In this document: in pieces, positions 25,001-38,302 of the stretch
Layout of the letters: every line of letters begins with the position of its first letter
Position numbering within the stretch: the first letter of the stretch is position 1
Origin: Symsagittifera roscoffensis
Lineage: Eukaryota; Xenacoelomorpha; Acoela; Convolutidae
DNA length: 64,000 bases
Direction: 5' to 3'
NCBI RefSeq assembly: GCF_963678635.1
Contig: NC_087071.1
Span: 44,193,095 to 44,257,094 of the forward strand
The notes under the pieces: model-generated
Told to the model about the DNA's origin: nothing
Database searches by the model: none
Seen by the model: only the letters and a program-made list of their open reading frames with translations
Translations under genes and position numbers: made by a program

Positions 25001-27360
25001 ATTTCCTTCACCATGATTCAGTTTCCCATCTTGCAAAGGTCTTGCATTTACTGGACCCTTTATATTGTTTGAGGGCAGTCCCTCTAAATCAGCGAATCTC
25101 AAGGTGGTCGTGGAATTGAAGTTTATGCCAGCTTGTATCAACCAGTCCACGCCTGCGATTGAGTACAGTCCGTTGACGGATAGTCTCGCTCCATTTAGCA
25201 TCCTCATGGCATCTGCTGCAAACCTTACCGTCTGAATGATCAATTTCATCAGGTCCTGTTTGTAGACATGCCAGGGAGAAGGTATGGGCCTCGACCACAT
25301 CAAAGAGCTCCTGTCTGGTCGTCGCTCTTCTCGTCTGGTACTCGTAATCTCAGATCTAGTCTCTGATCTCGTCTCCGATCTCGTTTCCGGTCTCGAGGTA
25401 CTTGTGTTCTCCGTAGTTGAGTTGACAGGTCCTAATCTTCGCCTTCGATGATGGTTCTTCTTACTGGCGCTTCTCTCAATCAGTCCTGTACGTCCGTCCT
25501 TTGCTCTGGCTCGCTAGAGCTTTGAGGTCTGTAAGTCACAGCTGGGACCGTTTCCAGGCGTGTTTCTAGGTTAGGTGGCACAAAGGTTAAGATTGCCGGC
25601 TCATTCGTCACTTCTTCTTTCTTTAGCACTCCGGGTCGAACAGCTCGACCTCCATTTCATCCAGTTGCTCCTGGAAGACTCGGTTCATCCAGGCTTGTCC
25701 TTCGATACTATCAAAGGGGATCCCATCGGTGGTCAGTCTGGCCTGATCCATAGCTCTTAGCTCGTTTTCAATGTCCATAAAGATCATTCGTCCAGCGTTC
25801 CGACTCGCCAGATTTCTCAGTATGTTGTTCCACCTGATAACTCCTTCATTAAGCCTCTTTCCTGTCGATGTCAACGTTCTCGTGTTCATTGGTAGGGTGC
25901 AGACGGTCAGTACCGCGCACTTGAATTTCTGCCAAAGAGTAGTGAATAGGCACACCATCATCGATTCCAATTGTGCCTCTTCCTCATCTGAGCCTCTGGA
26001 CACGTTGTTTGTCACTATTAGGATCATTATGTTAGGGATCCTTCCTGGGTTCATTAGCTCCACCATACGAAACAGCTGGGCTATCGTTGCACATCCAAAG
26101 GCCATCACCGTGGTGGTCCAAGATGTTCTCAGGTTTTGGAGAACTCTCACCAAACTGTCACCCTGTATCAAGTGAGATGTCCCAAGCGGCGGTTGTTGCA
26201 TGTTTATCGCCGGATTCCACGTCGATCGATTAAAGCAGGCTCGCGGATCAGCATCCGGAACTCTTGTGAAGTTATTCTTCACGTGGTTGTTCTTCTGCAC
26301 GTCAAACACTCGGGACACTTTCTTCATTGGAATTTCTCTGATTTACCTCTCAGGGGCTCTAGAAGTCTTTGCTGGTAATTTGACACTGTCAATTTCGGTT
26401 TTCTTCATCGTTTCTCTGGAGAGTTATCGGTACTATGTCGTCTATTCTTCCATAGGGTGCAGTCACCCCAGAACCTGGCGCATTCCTATTAGCGACTAGT
26501 CGTTCAACTGTTTCTATCAACTTCCGCACTGTTTGCTCCACGACTGGGTCATCTAGGGTATCACTTGGATCCGGGATTGTTACTGTTCCTGTCGTAATCG
26601 GGGGTCGCTCCTCCGTCGTCTGACTTAGTTCGCGAGGCGTCAGGAGCTCCATCGGGGACTGCCCACGAGGAACATTCCTTGCAGGTATCGCTTTTTCCAC
26701 TGCCGTCGTCAACGCCAGCCGTTCCGATCGTTCTTTATATTTTGCCTCAAGCGTTCTATTTCCTGACCCTGTTTCTTGGTGCAATCCTCAAACAGTTTCT
26801 TCCACAAATCCCTGTCTTCTTCTACACTGAGCAGAGTCTTCGTCACTTGATCTAGCTCCCTTCTGGTCTTCTCCAGTTCTTCTATCGTTCCGTTGAGGTC
26901 TTGCATCGTTTCGTTCGTCTGAACTTCTTCTTCTACTCTTGCCCTCTTTGGTGGCACAGCTACTCTCAGTTGTGAACTAGATGAGGCAGCCTCGCTGTTC
27001 ATCTCCTGATGCATTCTTCTCACACCAGGCCTAGGCTTGGTTGGCAGAGGCATCTCACCTGGTTGGTAGGTCCTGGAACTTCCCAATCCAGGCTCGTTCA
27101 CCAAGTCACTTCCTGAGAGATCCCCGTTCCTCCACCTCCTTACCCTCATGTTTGTGCGGTCTAGCACTCCTCTTTCTCCATATGCGGCCATCAATAAGAC
27201 TTCCGTGGGGCGGTTCCCACGGTTATAATGCCCTAAGATGTTTATTAAGTGGAGCGTTCCTCCAGAGCGAAGTCTCAATCCATCAACCGACGATAGATCA
27301 CATCTATCATTGGTCCTACATATGCCTTCGCTAGGTCCCTCAATTCATTCAAATTGAAGT
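19035..27360 (-). pseudogene. E2 accessory region (coiled coil, SGNH modules, two unknown proteins)
   Basis: Decayed counterpart of 40017-48975 in E1. From the sense start it holds: MENFNLNELRDLAKAY-like start near 27.36 kb; a coiled-coil segment at 26.7-27.1 kb; the first SGNH module at 25.7-26.2 kb with HLIQGDSLVRVL, FGCATIAQL and DGIPFDSIEGQAW; the second SGNH-like module at 24.1-24.9 kb with VVANSDFV, VFAGINDHLHSRGF and DDDHRVI; the unknown protein 2 at 21.5-23.7 kb; and the unknown protein 3 at 19.1-21.4 kb. Several active-site-like residues of the first SGNH module differ from E1 (for example DGIPF for DGIHF), as expected in an old fossil. A short tandem repeat lies near 20.45-20.67 kb. 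Confidence 0.7.
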
Positions 27361-27731
27361 TTTCCATATCGTTAAATTCGGTTTGATTATCAGTTTGTGA
27401 CAATTGAAATCTGATGAATGATTAAATGATCAATCAGGATCTAGAAAAGAGGTCACGAATATCACATTTATCAGCATCACTCGAATTTTTAATAAAATTT
27501 ATTTAAAACATTCAGATAAAGATTTTGATCTTAAAATATATTAAAATCAGTTTATTGCTAAAATTTTGGGATTCAACTTAAGAGTGGACAGTCCAAACTT
27601 TGAATATATTCCTAAGATCGTCATTCGATTGTTCATGGTCACTAATTCCTTCATACCCAGGGTCTTAATAGTATAACACAACATACATATCACACACAAC
27701 ACACATAGTATGACACCTTCCTGCATGCACC
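27361..27731 (-). other. E2 spacer with conserved splice-acceptor-like site
   Basis: Non-coding in all frames but alignable with 48976-49355 of E1 (shared blocks around GGACAGTCCAAACTTTG and GTTCATGGTCACTAA). It contains the sense-strand string CCTCTTTTCTAG followed by ATCCTGATTGATC (AG at 27442-27441), the same acceptor-like site as in E1. Confidence 0.5.
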
Positions 27732-29150
27732 CTAAACTGAGCCTTTACTTAAATAATATTTCCTATGTAAGTATACTTGTATGTTAGTATCAGAAAAGAT
27801 TACGTGTATCAGTGCATACAGCTCCCGTGGATGCAGTCGTCCTCGGTTCGGGTCGTATATTAGAAGCGAGAGTTCCTTTACCTCCCTTTCCACAAAGACG
27901 TCTCTCAGTCTCGTCAAGGACAAGACCAAGTTTTCCGGGACCACATGCCGCTTCTCCGTCGCCCCCGTCACCAAAAAGCATAAATACTTTCGCGGTATCT
28001 GCGACGCCACCGAAGGCAAGGCTGCTACGCCTCCTATTCCTCGTCTTTGCTTCCAAATAAATTCTAAATTCTATGTTTTTATTTTCTCTCTAAAAAAATC
28101 CGCTGCTAATGCTGTCCTAAAACTCATGTCCGCTGTAAAACTCATGTATCGCTATTGTAAGTTTAAAAAAGCTATCTGTCAATATTATGCTACTTGAGTA
28201 TTCATTCGGCAAGTTAAAATATGACTCAACTACTCTCCCTATGTCCGGTTTTTTAGGGTCCTCGCTTGTTTTTGCTTCTAGATCACCTGTCTCTCTTGCT
28301 ATTCTTAATTTTTTATTAATAATTTTTCAGTGTGGGTAAGTCCTACCCCGCACTCCCCGGACAAAAATATTCATCGACATCCCTGTCGATCGCATGTCGG
28401 ATATTAAATCGAGGTTGGATGCAGGAATGAGTAATTGCCCTTCCTGGGCTGCCCAGGAAGGATCATCCCTTTAGGTTTTATGTATTTCATGCTCTCACGG
28501 TCTACATCCTGAATCATGACACTGTTCTCCTTTGGGTCCGACGTCATTTCGTTCAGCCATTCCAAGACACGCAGATTCGTCAAGTCTTGTTCGTAAGATT
28601 GCCGGTCAACGATCCATTCCTCGTCGCGGTCGTCAACTATGTCGATGTCTTGCGACACGGTTATTTCTTCTAGATCCACCAATTCTTCCAATATCTTCTT
28701 CAGATCTATTCTGTCCACTACGAAGTCATCTCCGTAAGGATTGTGTTTCTTCGTTAGTCTTGTCCTGTCCCTCTGTCGAGTCTGTATCGTAAACGGAAGA
28801 AGGGCTTCTTCATCTGCTTCAATCACCTCATTGGGATCCAGGTCCAGTGGTGGACTTGATCCTTCCTCTACTACCTCATTCAGATCATTCTTTCCCCTGG
28901 TGCCCTTCTCATTGACCTCGCAGGCAGGGTCCATCATTAAGTAATCCCCCTCTTCCATGTCTGCAAGTATACACCAGTCTTCCGTAGATGGGTTGTGTGG
29001 CATAATATTTTCGTAGTGAGTGGCTCGGCCGGTACTCAGTCTGTAAAAACGTCCCTCCTGGTGCACTTCCGTAATCTTGAAGGGTACTCTCTACTTCTTT
29101 AGGAGCTTTTTTGTTCCTTTCGGTGGTATAACGTTTTGAAATACCCATAC
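27732..29150 (-). pseudogene. E2 integrase tail and macro-like module
   Basis: Decayed counterpart of 49356-50760 in E1. The acidic N-terminal part (28404-29066) is readable, with NPYGDDFVVDRIDLKK and LTNLRVLEWLNEMTSD. The macro-like part (27.73-28.2 kb) keeps KYLCFLVTGATEKRHV, ENLVLSLTRLRDVFVE, LIYDPNRGRLHPRELYALI and VIFSDTNIQVYLHRKYY. As in E1 the glycine-rich loop expected in active macro domains is replaced by DPNRGRL, so this change is ancestral to both copies and not decay. Confidence 0.65.
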
Positions 29151-30300
29151 GTAGTCTCCTAACGAGTAAGATTTTGCACCAGCTGCTTTTTTGTCGAACG
29201 TTTTCCTCTGCCTTGCCTGTGCCTGCTCGGTTTTCCGTTTATTTCTTGTTGACGTCAAATCACATCCCTTACGTAGACTTGCGGTGATGTTTTCTTCCCC
29301 TCATATTCTGGGTAAAAGAAAGTCAAGGGCAAAGACTTCTCGTGTTCGGTTAACATCATATGTGGACTAACTCTGGTGGTGGAGTGTTGCGTGCTGTTGT
29401 AAGCTCCCATTACCTGTGGAAGGTATCTGTCCCAATCGGTCATGTTCCTGGAACAATATGCCCTCAGCATCGACACCAGCGTTCGATTCTGCCTCTCCAT
29501 TAGGCCATTCGTCTGGGGATGGTATGTCGTATTGATTAGATGATCGCACGTCTCTTCTGCTGAGGCAGTTATGCAGGGCACGGCCTCTGCATACTTCGTG
29601 AAGTGGTCCATCATGACCAAGACCTTATTATAGCCACTGTCTGTCATACATATTTCCTGATGGTCTATCTGCACCACGTCGTTAAGTTAAATTCAGATGA
29701 CTCAATCGACTGAAAGGCAAATCGCAATTTCCTTGGATCCTTGACCTGTTGGCATGACAGACATGCTGTTACCCACTTCTCGCACGCTTTTTTCAATTCA
29801 GGCCACTCAAAGCGCTTCAGGATCCTCTGGTATACTTTGTCAATTCCCTGATGGCCCATCTGATTATGCGACCTGAGTAAAAGTTCTGTCTGATAGAGTT
29901 GCGGCAACACTATCGCGTTATATTTGTACAGGACTTTGTCTTCTTCTCTTCTCTTACAAACCACGATCCCGTCCTTGTTCAGATATAACGTTCCCTCTTT
30001 TTGCATAAAGTGATGTCTCAGAATACGGTAACTGTCTTCCTCCTGGTCACCTTTGTCTGGTGTTCCATTTTTGATCCACTTTTTCAAGTTACTCGTCATG
30101 CGGTCATTTCTTTGTGCTCTTAGAAGGTCTGAGAGTCTGTATCTCGCCTTCATGTACGTCTTCATGACCCTCAATTGACTATTCATTTCATCCGGCTGAT
30201 GGGTGTCATCTTCCATCTTCACGAAACAATATTTCGCCAATGGTTCTGTCTCTTGCCTGAAGGGTTGAAGATCAGTCCTGACTACTTCTTTCTGCGGTTG
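29150..30300 (-). pseudogene. E2 integrase
   Basis: Contains the zinc-binding N-terminal pattern H-x4-H and C-x2-C (SHNQMGHQGIDK, ACLSCQQV), then QIDHQEICMTDSGYNKVLVM of the catalytic core and the TTYHPQTNGLMERQNRTL segment with the last acidic residue. Decayed fossil, shorter than the E1 counterpart. Confidence 0.75.
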
Positions 30301-31020
30301 TTTCTAGATCACCCGCTGCGTTGTCAAAGACTGTTTCGCTGGGTAGCATGTAGCGCACTGTCAGGGTCTTGATATACCTCTTTGTCCAGGTCTCTTGCTC
30401 GAGTCTCCACTAGCAACGTGTGGATCGCTAGCTCTGACAATTCCAATCCTGTGCTCAAGTTCCTGACTGAGTAAGTGTCAATTCCTGAATTCCTCGAGTC
30501 GTCATCAACGGAAGAATCTGTCACCGAGCATATTTCTTCTTCGAGATCAATTTTATGAGCTCTGCTCATCCATCTGAACTCCCCGGACACACTTTTATCC
30601 TCCAGGTCTTGTTCCTCACATTGAACATTTTCCTCTACACGTGACTCACCGAACAAACTTTCTTGTACCGGGTCTTGTTGATGAACTTCCCTGTTCCCAT
30701 CAACGTCCTTCTCCCCGGACAAACTTTCTTGCCCCAGGTTTTGTTCAACCTCTTCGCCTTTCTGATCCTGATCCTCAAAGGTGACGGTTTTCCTTTGTGT
30801 CCCTTTCACCTGTTCTTTTCGTTTGTATGATGTACTTGTCAAGACGTTTTGGGGTATCGAGGATACTAGTTGCTGAACTATTGTCCTACAATTCCTTTCA
30901 TTTTCCTTGTGTTGACGTCTTGATGGTTTAATCTTTAATTTCTCACTGACTGCTAGCAATGCCATGGCTGCTGCCCACTCGGGGTCATCTCTAGTCACTT
31001 CTCTCTCCAACCATTCACGC
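30300..31020 (-). pseudogene. E2 acidic linker between RNase H and integrase
   Basis: Glu/Asp/Ser-rich sequence with several LSGE or LFGE motifs spaced by about 20-25 residues (QESLSGEKD, QESLFGESR, KSVSGEFRW). The same repeated style occurs in E1 at 53.3-54.0 kb. Function unknown; likely disordered. Confidence 0.6.
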
Positions 31021-31021
31021 A

Positions 31022-32750
31022 TCACGGAGTGACCTGCACCGTTTTGTCCAGCAATGAGAGGCTGCTTATGTTCATGTGAGAGAGTTCCTGTTGGACCAGG
31101 TTCGAACAGAGCAACCGATCCAAAGGCACCGCGTCCTTCTTTGACAAGATCTTTATTTCCGCTATCTCTTCCACCGGTAACTCGGGTTGTCCCGGAACCG
31201 GATGTCCAGATTTGTCCAACCATCTCGTCAAGAAAAGCGCCTCATAAGTTTCTTTGTTCAGAAACGAGAACCCTTCCTTTATTCCCGCCTGATTGGCTTG
31301 TTTCTGTTCTCGTCTTTCATAAAACTCAGTCTTCTTATTGAGGCTGTCAGCATTCTCATGTTTGTCACGCATCCTGTGCTCAATTATCATGTGGTAGCCG
31401 TCTAACCTGACTATCCACGACCAATATAAGTCTGGTCCACCGAGTACGTCTTCAACCAGGATAACGCTCTATTGTCCACGCGTAGCTTAAGAGGAGCTCT
31501 CCCTAAGTATGCGCGGTACTTCTCCACGAATGTGAACACTGCAAACTTTTCTGCCTTTGGTGCACACTATTTTATTTCAGTGTCACTCAACGCTTTACTG
31601 CCATGTGCAATGGGACGGAGAATTGTTCTCCCATTCCACTCCTGCTCCTGATGCAGTATTCCTGAGATGATGACTACTACTGATGCATCTGTGTCAAGAA
31701 CATACATGCCCTTCTCTGTAGGCATGCCCAGCACTGGCGCTTCGCACAGTTACCGCTTTATGTTCTCGAAGGCAGCTTGAGCTTCTTCATTCCATTCGAA
31801 CTTTTTTCCTTTGTTGCGCATCAGTTTATGCATGGTATACACCTTGTCTGCGTATCCTTTTATGAACTCACGGTAATAATTGGCAAACTCTAGGAAGCTC
31901 AGGAGTTGAGTGCCCGTTCTGGGAGCCTTCCATGTCAACACATCCTCCACTGCTTCCCAGATACTTGATTGAATCCTGAGTATTTCACATTTCGATGATT
32001 TGAATTTCAAGCCTGCTCTTTTCATGCAACCAAAGATCTCATCGAGCCGATCAATATGGTCTTCTAAGGTGGGAGTTGCTATGACCACGTCATCCACGTA
32101 ACACATCACAAGGTTCCCGTTCTTCTTCGTCACTCTGGTCAAAGCTTGAGCCATTAGTCTTTGAAAAGTGGCCGTGGCGTTGCACAAGCCAAAGGGCATC
32201 CTCTTCCACTGGTACAACCCCAATTCACATGCGAATCCGGTGTTTTCTCTGTCCTTCTTCCGCAGAGGGACCTGCGAGAAAGCAGAACCCAAGTCCAATG
32301 TGGTGAAGAACTTGGCGTCACCAAATTTCGATTTATGAGGCGTCATTTGCCTAGTGCCTTCCCTCTAATTCTAATTCGTGTTTTGAAAATACAACCGATA
32401 TCCGCCTTATGTTTTGAAAATACGTCCGCGTTTCGATTTAACAACCGATATCCGCCTTATGTAACAACCGATAATCCGCCTTATGTTTTGAAAATACGTC
32501 CGCAATTCGATTTAAAACCGCCCTTAATGATTCAAATCTCCCTCATCAATTTTCCCTCTCAAGTGTTCTATCTCCGGCAAAACCGGTTTGTCGGATTCTA
32601 GTTCATATGACGAGGGGCGTTCCGGAAAGTTTGAGCAGCTCGACAAGCCTTCATCCGTTTCGGATTTCATTGAAAAAAGTTTATTAATAGATTTAAATTC
32701 ATCAATTCTCTTTAAAATTTTATCTTTATCAACATGATTCGAGCAGTCTT
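31022..32750 (-). pseudogene. E2 reverse transcriptase and RNase H
   Basis: Readable motifs: FFTTLDLGSAF (first catalytic Asp), MPFGLCNATATFQRLM, MCYVDDVVIATP (YVDD box), FANYYREFIKGYADKVY (connection), and the end of RNase H with YHMIIEHRMRDKHENADSL. Ty3/gypsy-type order. Decayed, with several breaks. Confidence 0.8.
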
Positions 32751-32999
32751 TCACGTTATATCTCTTCAAATTTTGTTTCTCCTCATAGTCAGTTTTCATC
32801 GGCAAAGCGTAACCAAGTTTCTTTCCACGCTGGATCGAAACCATGGTTTCCAGTGTGTTCAACAACACACTGGCACACAGCCCGTTTCGTGTTACAGAAA
32901 AGCTCCGGCCTAAAATCACCGAGCTTTGACTATTTGGGTTGGGTACCAGACAAACCTGTTTACTATTACTCAACGAATTTAACTTTCTCATCCTAAAAA

Positions 33000-33700
33000 T
33001 TGCTTTTACATCTTGTCCCGGCTGTAGTTTTACCTTTCTATCTAAAAAAATTTGGTACCTTGTTTTCATCTGTTATTGTTCTATTAATTGGTCTCTTAAC
33101 ATACGTCCGGTCCGGGCTTCTAATCCTCATCAGGCCGTTGTTCAAGTCAATCATCACATCGAAATTCCGGACAAAATCACGGCCCAAGATGAATTGGTCT
33201 GAGTCGTCTAAGTTCTCAACCACCAGGAAGCTGATCCAAAGATTGCGTCCTCCCATGTGAAGGACCGTTATCGGTGTCCTTCCGGCCACGTAGATTGCTC
33301 CGCGGTTGGCGGCCTCCAATCTGAGGTTCGTTGGAATTAGATCTTCCCTCGTGAAGCCCATTCTTTCCTATGTCGTTATTGGCATCACGCTTACCACTGC
33401 TTCTGTATCCACTAGTCCTGCTACTTCAATTTTCTTCCCATTGGTGTCTAGCAGATGTGCAGTCACATCTGCCTCGTACCCTATTTGTACTGCATCCTGC
33501 TCCATCATGGCATCATGGCCGATTCTACGGAAATTAAGTTCTTCCTGACCCAAATAGATCTGCCCCGTTTGGTCACTATCTGTTGTGACGTAGGTCCTAG
33601 TGTAGATACTTATCCCGTCAACGTTCAACATCACTTGATACGGTCCATAGACTTCCACGTAGCGCCCGTGGATTTTCTTTGTTGCGTGGCTCTACCTGTC
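33000..33700 (-). pseudogene. E2 aspartic protease
   Basis: Counterpart of 56376-57392 in E1. HLLDTNGKKIEVAGL and, downstream, QFILGRDFVRNFDVMIDLNN (the Ile-Leu-Gly segment of retroviral-type proteases) are visible. The active-site region is altered relative to E1, in keeping with decay. Confidence 0.65.
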
Positions 33701-36700
33701 TCAGATAATCTGCATAGGTATCTAAATGCATCATAGTGAACTCTGAGGGTTCACCTAGGTTCCTGGTCACCTGATGTCCCGCAACTGAAATTATTGACTG
33801 TATTCTACTTCCCTGTGGCACCATGTCGAACGTCTGCCCAGAGATCACGTTTAGTTTCATGCTCAAACTGCTGGGTGTTTTCATTTCTTCGACTTCTGAT
33901 GTCTCGAAGGCTTTTAGCTTTTCCTGAATTTTCTCATTCTCTAGTTCGAGCTTCACCTTTTGTTCGATCTCCTTCGTCACCAACTCCTGCTGGACTCTGT
34001 TTAGGGCCTCCCTCGCGGCTGCCCTATAGTCGATCTTGAAATCATCTGCCGCAGTCACCGGTTCCGGTTCACGTATCTCTTCCGTTACTGCCTGCATCTT
34101 CTTAGTTGCTAGCTCTTGCGGTTTCTCGTTTCTGCGTGCCTCCACTTCACTCAACAGGCGAGTTTTGCTGGATTTCACACCCGATCCTTGGATGCTTGAT
34201 GTCCGCCACAGCATCCCAAAATTGTGGACAATCCCATTTAAAATGACCTTTCAAGTTACAAATAAAACACCTTGGGCCTAATTTCGAAATTACTCCTCTC
34301 ATGAAATCTTCATGATTGACCTCTGACGCATCTTCATCCTCGAGGCTTAAGCCTATTGCTTTCAAGCCCTTTTTGTAGGTTGGGCAAGCTGACTCATGTT
34401 GATCCGTCGAACTGCAATTTGCACATGAGCGTCTCCTGTCCATATCGTCCCTTGGTTTGTACCAGTTGACTGTTTGGTTTGCAGGTCCATTGTTAAAATT
34501 GCCATAATTGTTTTTGTAATATCCAGATCTCAATGGAGGCTTCAGTAAAAGATATTCTTTTGACTTGAGTCTCAACTCCTCTGGTGTTGGCGCATTGGTT
34601 GAAAGTGGTGTGTAATGTGTCGGTAACAAAGTTCGAAGCTCATCATTCTTCACACCATCGATGAATTTTGAGGCTACTGCCAGGTTCATCCTTCTGTTCG
34701 ACTAATCTGGTTGGCTACGCCTTCTCAGCATCTCCAAATCGTCTAAACTTTTGTCTATCGTCTCGTCTTCACGTTGCCTCTGTTTCTCGAAGCGCATCAT
34801 TGCTTGGTGTCCTTGCACCCCTGAGCCAAAACAATTTTGTCCATCACGCAGTTCAGGGCTGTCCCTTCGAGGTTACTCAAGTCCCTTCCAGGTCCCTTCC
34901 AGATCTGTCAAGTCCTCCGCTTCAAAATTCAGTTTAATTACTTCTATCAAGGTATCAATACAGCCATCAGATTCAACTTTATAGCATCTTGGTTTCTTAA
35001 AAACCCTTCTGAACTCTTCACTGCGTTCACTGGTTCTAGATAACCTCGTTAGGAATGTTTCCGATGACATGTTCAGTGGTTCAGTGGCCATTGATGTCGC
35101 GTCCCTTGAATGCCCCGCTTGAGCATCATTGCCCTCTGATAGAGGCTCTGGATTTTACCTCCTTCCGAATCGCTGGGTTGGCTTCTTCCTTGATTCGCAT
35201 GACTCCAGTTCCTGGACTCATATCTTCCAGTCGCATGTGTGTCTTGCGTCGGTCGTTCGTTTGAGGTCGGTCTGCTGCCAGTCGAACTTCCTCTGATGTT
35301 TGGGCCCCGTGGCCTTTTGTCCCTGTGGCACAGCTGGTGGATGAACTGCCTCTTCCTCTAGTGGATCCATAAGTCCTTCTTCTATTGGGTTGTTCATTGA
35401 ACTTCACTCTTGGCTCCCTGTCGGGTTCTCCTGATTTTGGTTCCCCAGTCTTCTATCCACTCCTGCTTCCGAGTAGCCCATCCAACCTATCCATGATAGC
35501 CTGAGTTCGCCTCTCCATCATCGCGTCTATCTTCGTGTCAAGAGTCCCAAGAGTCTGCTCTTGTTGAATTCTTAACTACTCCATGTCATCTCTCAATCGT
35601 AACTCTCTTTGCTCAGCTTCCCTCGTCATTCGCGACAAGTTCTTGGCCAAGTTTTCATCCGTTCTCTCCTTCAAGCGTTTTTCGCTTCTGCTAACTTTTT
35701 GTCTGTTGCGGTTGAGCTCTTCCCGCAGGTTTTCTCTCTCGAAATGGACTGCCCTTTCTAGTTCACTCATTCTTAAGGACATCTGTTCATTCTGTTCTCC
35801 TATGCTGCCCACTATGTTGGTCAAGGCGTCTTCTATTGATGCTCCCTTGTCCACTAATGGCGTCACAAGTGGCGGTGTCACCCCGTCGGTTCCAGGTAGC
35901 TTGGTGCTGGTCAAGACTCGGGTCTTGATTCTCTGCCTCGACGTCTCTTCATGATCCACTTCTGGATCCGCAGGTGGGTTACATAGCCCTGTGTTTCTGT
36001 TCTTCCCAGTTCGCATCTAAGAATTCGTCATGGTCACAAAGTCTCCTGACTGGCTTGATCCGTTTGTGGTCTTGCTTATTGTCCTGACCAAATCAAATTG
36101 GTCCATAGAGCCAGTCTCTCTATCGGTGTATGCATCATTTTCTTGAGTCGAACTATTGAGGCTGACTTGAGATCCGAAGTCATCTTGCTCGTCATCGTCC
36201 TCCTCCTGTTCCTGGGTTTCTGCTTCATCGATTGTACCCGTTCCCATGGTAATTGGGAAGAAGTTTCCCAAAGTGTGTTTCACTCTTTCTGAAAACGAGG
36301 AGGACGATGCCGATTTCTCATTCACGCCTTGCAATGGATCATAGTGTTCTCTGTGGGTGATCTTGTAGTCGCCACATTTTCAGTAGAGATGTCGGACAGT
36401 TCCGACATCTCTTCTCGGCTTAGAGTCCCGGTGGAAGTGGCAAAATCTTGGCCTTGTTCTACCGGAGTAGATTCACTCGCCAATCTTCTGTTTCCTCTCC
36501 CTTCCGGTCCATGTCCGTACCGGTTCTTATTCATGGCAGGTTCCGGATGGACCTCTACTTCTAACATTCCGTTTTGTCCTTCTGAGAACTTTTGACTCCT
36601 GGTTTCAACCATTCCGCATGAAACTTTCTTCCCTCTGTCGGTCCGGGTTCGTGCAATCCTTTCCACAAAAGGGTCGCTCATTGCCTTTCTTCGTTTTTCT

Positions 36701-36720
36701 GGTATGACCTATCACTTAGT
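33700..36720 (-). pseudogene. E2 gag
   Basis: Readable parts include a coiled-coil segment (35.6-35.9 kb), the capsid-like region (34.55-35.05 kb) and two CCHC zinc knuckles (CANCSSTDQHESAC and CFICNLKGHFKWDC at 34.2-34.45 kb). Closely similar to the E1 gag in order and length. Several breaks. Confidence 0.75.
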
Positions 36721-37135
36721 TTATGTATCCTTGACTTGTCTAGACTCATTTTTGATTTACCGTTTGACTACTGATAATAGTAACTCAACACAAAAAATCC
36801 CAAAATTTTCAGTTAAATCGTGACAACGAATCCTTATATGTTATCACAGTACAGCGTGTATACAATTTATTCAAAAAATCAATTATTAGTTGTAAGATTT
36901 GAAGCTAGCACAGTCTGATGATATCAATATTTATAAAAGATAGTGTACTCACTACCCAATCAAAAACAGATATTAATGTTTTAAAACCAAAAATGAAGGA
37001 GAATAAAAAAAGTTTCAATGAAAAACGTATGTGTTTTATACTTTAGTTAGTCGCAATATAATAGTCGAACTTGTTTCTAAAGAAAGAGCTTTCACTGCTC
37101 GGTGCCGCACCAAACATACAAAACTTGATGACAGT

Positions 37136-37240
37136 GATTTTCTCAAGTGGGCGTCTACTGCGTCCACCGAATCCCGTGTTACCTATCTGCCTTCGGAATG
37201 CCCGAGCTAGTCCTACTAAAATCCTCAAGGCAATCACTTT
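37136..37240 (-). promoter_or_regulatory. Conserved leader block with splice-donor-like site (E2)
   Basis: Strongly similar to 60710-60815 of E1. In the sense direction it contains GGCAGATAGGTAAC, where GT lies at 37182-37181. A donor in the leader would be the usual partner of a downstream acceptor in spliced retroelement RNAs. Inference from sequence only. Confidence 0.3.
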
Positions 37241-37359
37241 TCCAAAAAACGATTTTGATTTCAATCCACACAAATCAGTGACAAATGGTCAATTTAGACT
37301 TAGAGTCGCAAATATCAGGGTTTACTATTTACTCTTCTTTTGTCTACTTAAGTTTTGAC

Positions 37360-37710
37360 AAAAATTGGATCCTTCCGGATTGGCAAAATTAGGAACCTTC
37401 CGAATTGGCAAAAATAGAACCCTTCCGGATTGGCAAAATTGGGACCCCTTCAGATTGGCTAAATTGGACCCCGCCGGATTGGCAAAATAGGACCCCTTCC
37501 GATTGGCAAAATTAGGACCCTTCCGGATTGGCAAAATTAGGACTCTTCCGGATGGGCAAAATTGGGACCCCACCGGATTGGCAAAAATAGGACCCCTCCG
37601 GATTGGCAAAATTAGGACTCTTCCGGATGGGCAAAATTGGAACCCCACCGGATTGGCAAAAATAGGACCCCTCCGGATTGGCAAAATTGGGACCCTTCCG
37701 GATTGGTAAA
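37360..37710. repeat. Minisatellite, about 14 copies of a 24-base CCTTCCGGATTGGCAAAA unit
   Basis: Tandem copies of CCTTCCGGATTGGCAAAA plus 5-7 variable bases. The right part shows a higher-order period of about 74-75 bases made of three variant units (37541-37614 and 37615-37688 nearly identical). Lies inside the E2 leader; the E1 leader has a looser cluster of the same TCCGGA motif at 61030-61260. Confidence 0.9.
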
Positions 37711-38302
37711 AATTTTTCCATCGATCAGGAAGGGTATTTTCCGTCCCTAGACCCTTCCGGATCGAAGCTAAGCTGCTTATTTGACAATTCTCCTTAACTG
37801 TGAAGGGTCTTATAACTAGCTTAGTCTTGAATCGACTATGGTTTTCTGGGTTCCTTAGCCCACCCTTTTTGACTAGAACAGGGTAAAGTTGTTTTATTCA
37901 ACCGTTACTACCCTTTGGTAGGGGTAAAAAGGCCTTCCAAAAAAAAAATTTCAAAACGCGAATTTTGCTAAAAACAATCTTAAAAAATTTTACGCTTTAT
38001 TTTATCGAAATATTGAAGAGCCTATAAGTAAGCTCACCTAATTTCTAACCTAATGGATCTGTCCAGTAGTTTCAAAGTTATTAACCAAAACGTCTTTTTT
38101 CTAAGGTTCAAAAACTTTCTCATTTATAGGTTCCGCCTGTATACCTATAAGTGTTTTTGTTCACAAACTCTCAGGCCAATCCGCCCACCCTTCCTGGTAT
38201 GTGAATTTTGGTCTTAACTAGGTTTAAAAACTTTTCATGGGAATTCGGAAGGCTTCCGCGTTCCAAACTACCCTTCCGCCCCGGTGGTTAGGGCCTTGTT
38301 TT

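Noticed and set aside
37360-37710. CRISPR-like array because of regularly spaced repeats
   Set aside because: Unit of 24 bases is repeated almost entirely, with no unique spacers; it sits in a eukaryotic LTR-element leader and is a minisatellite.
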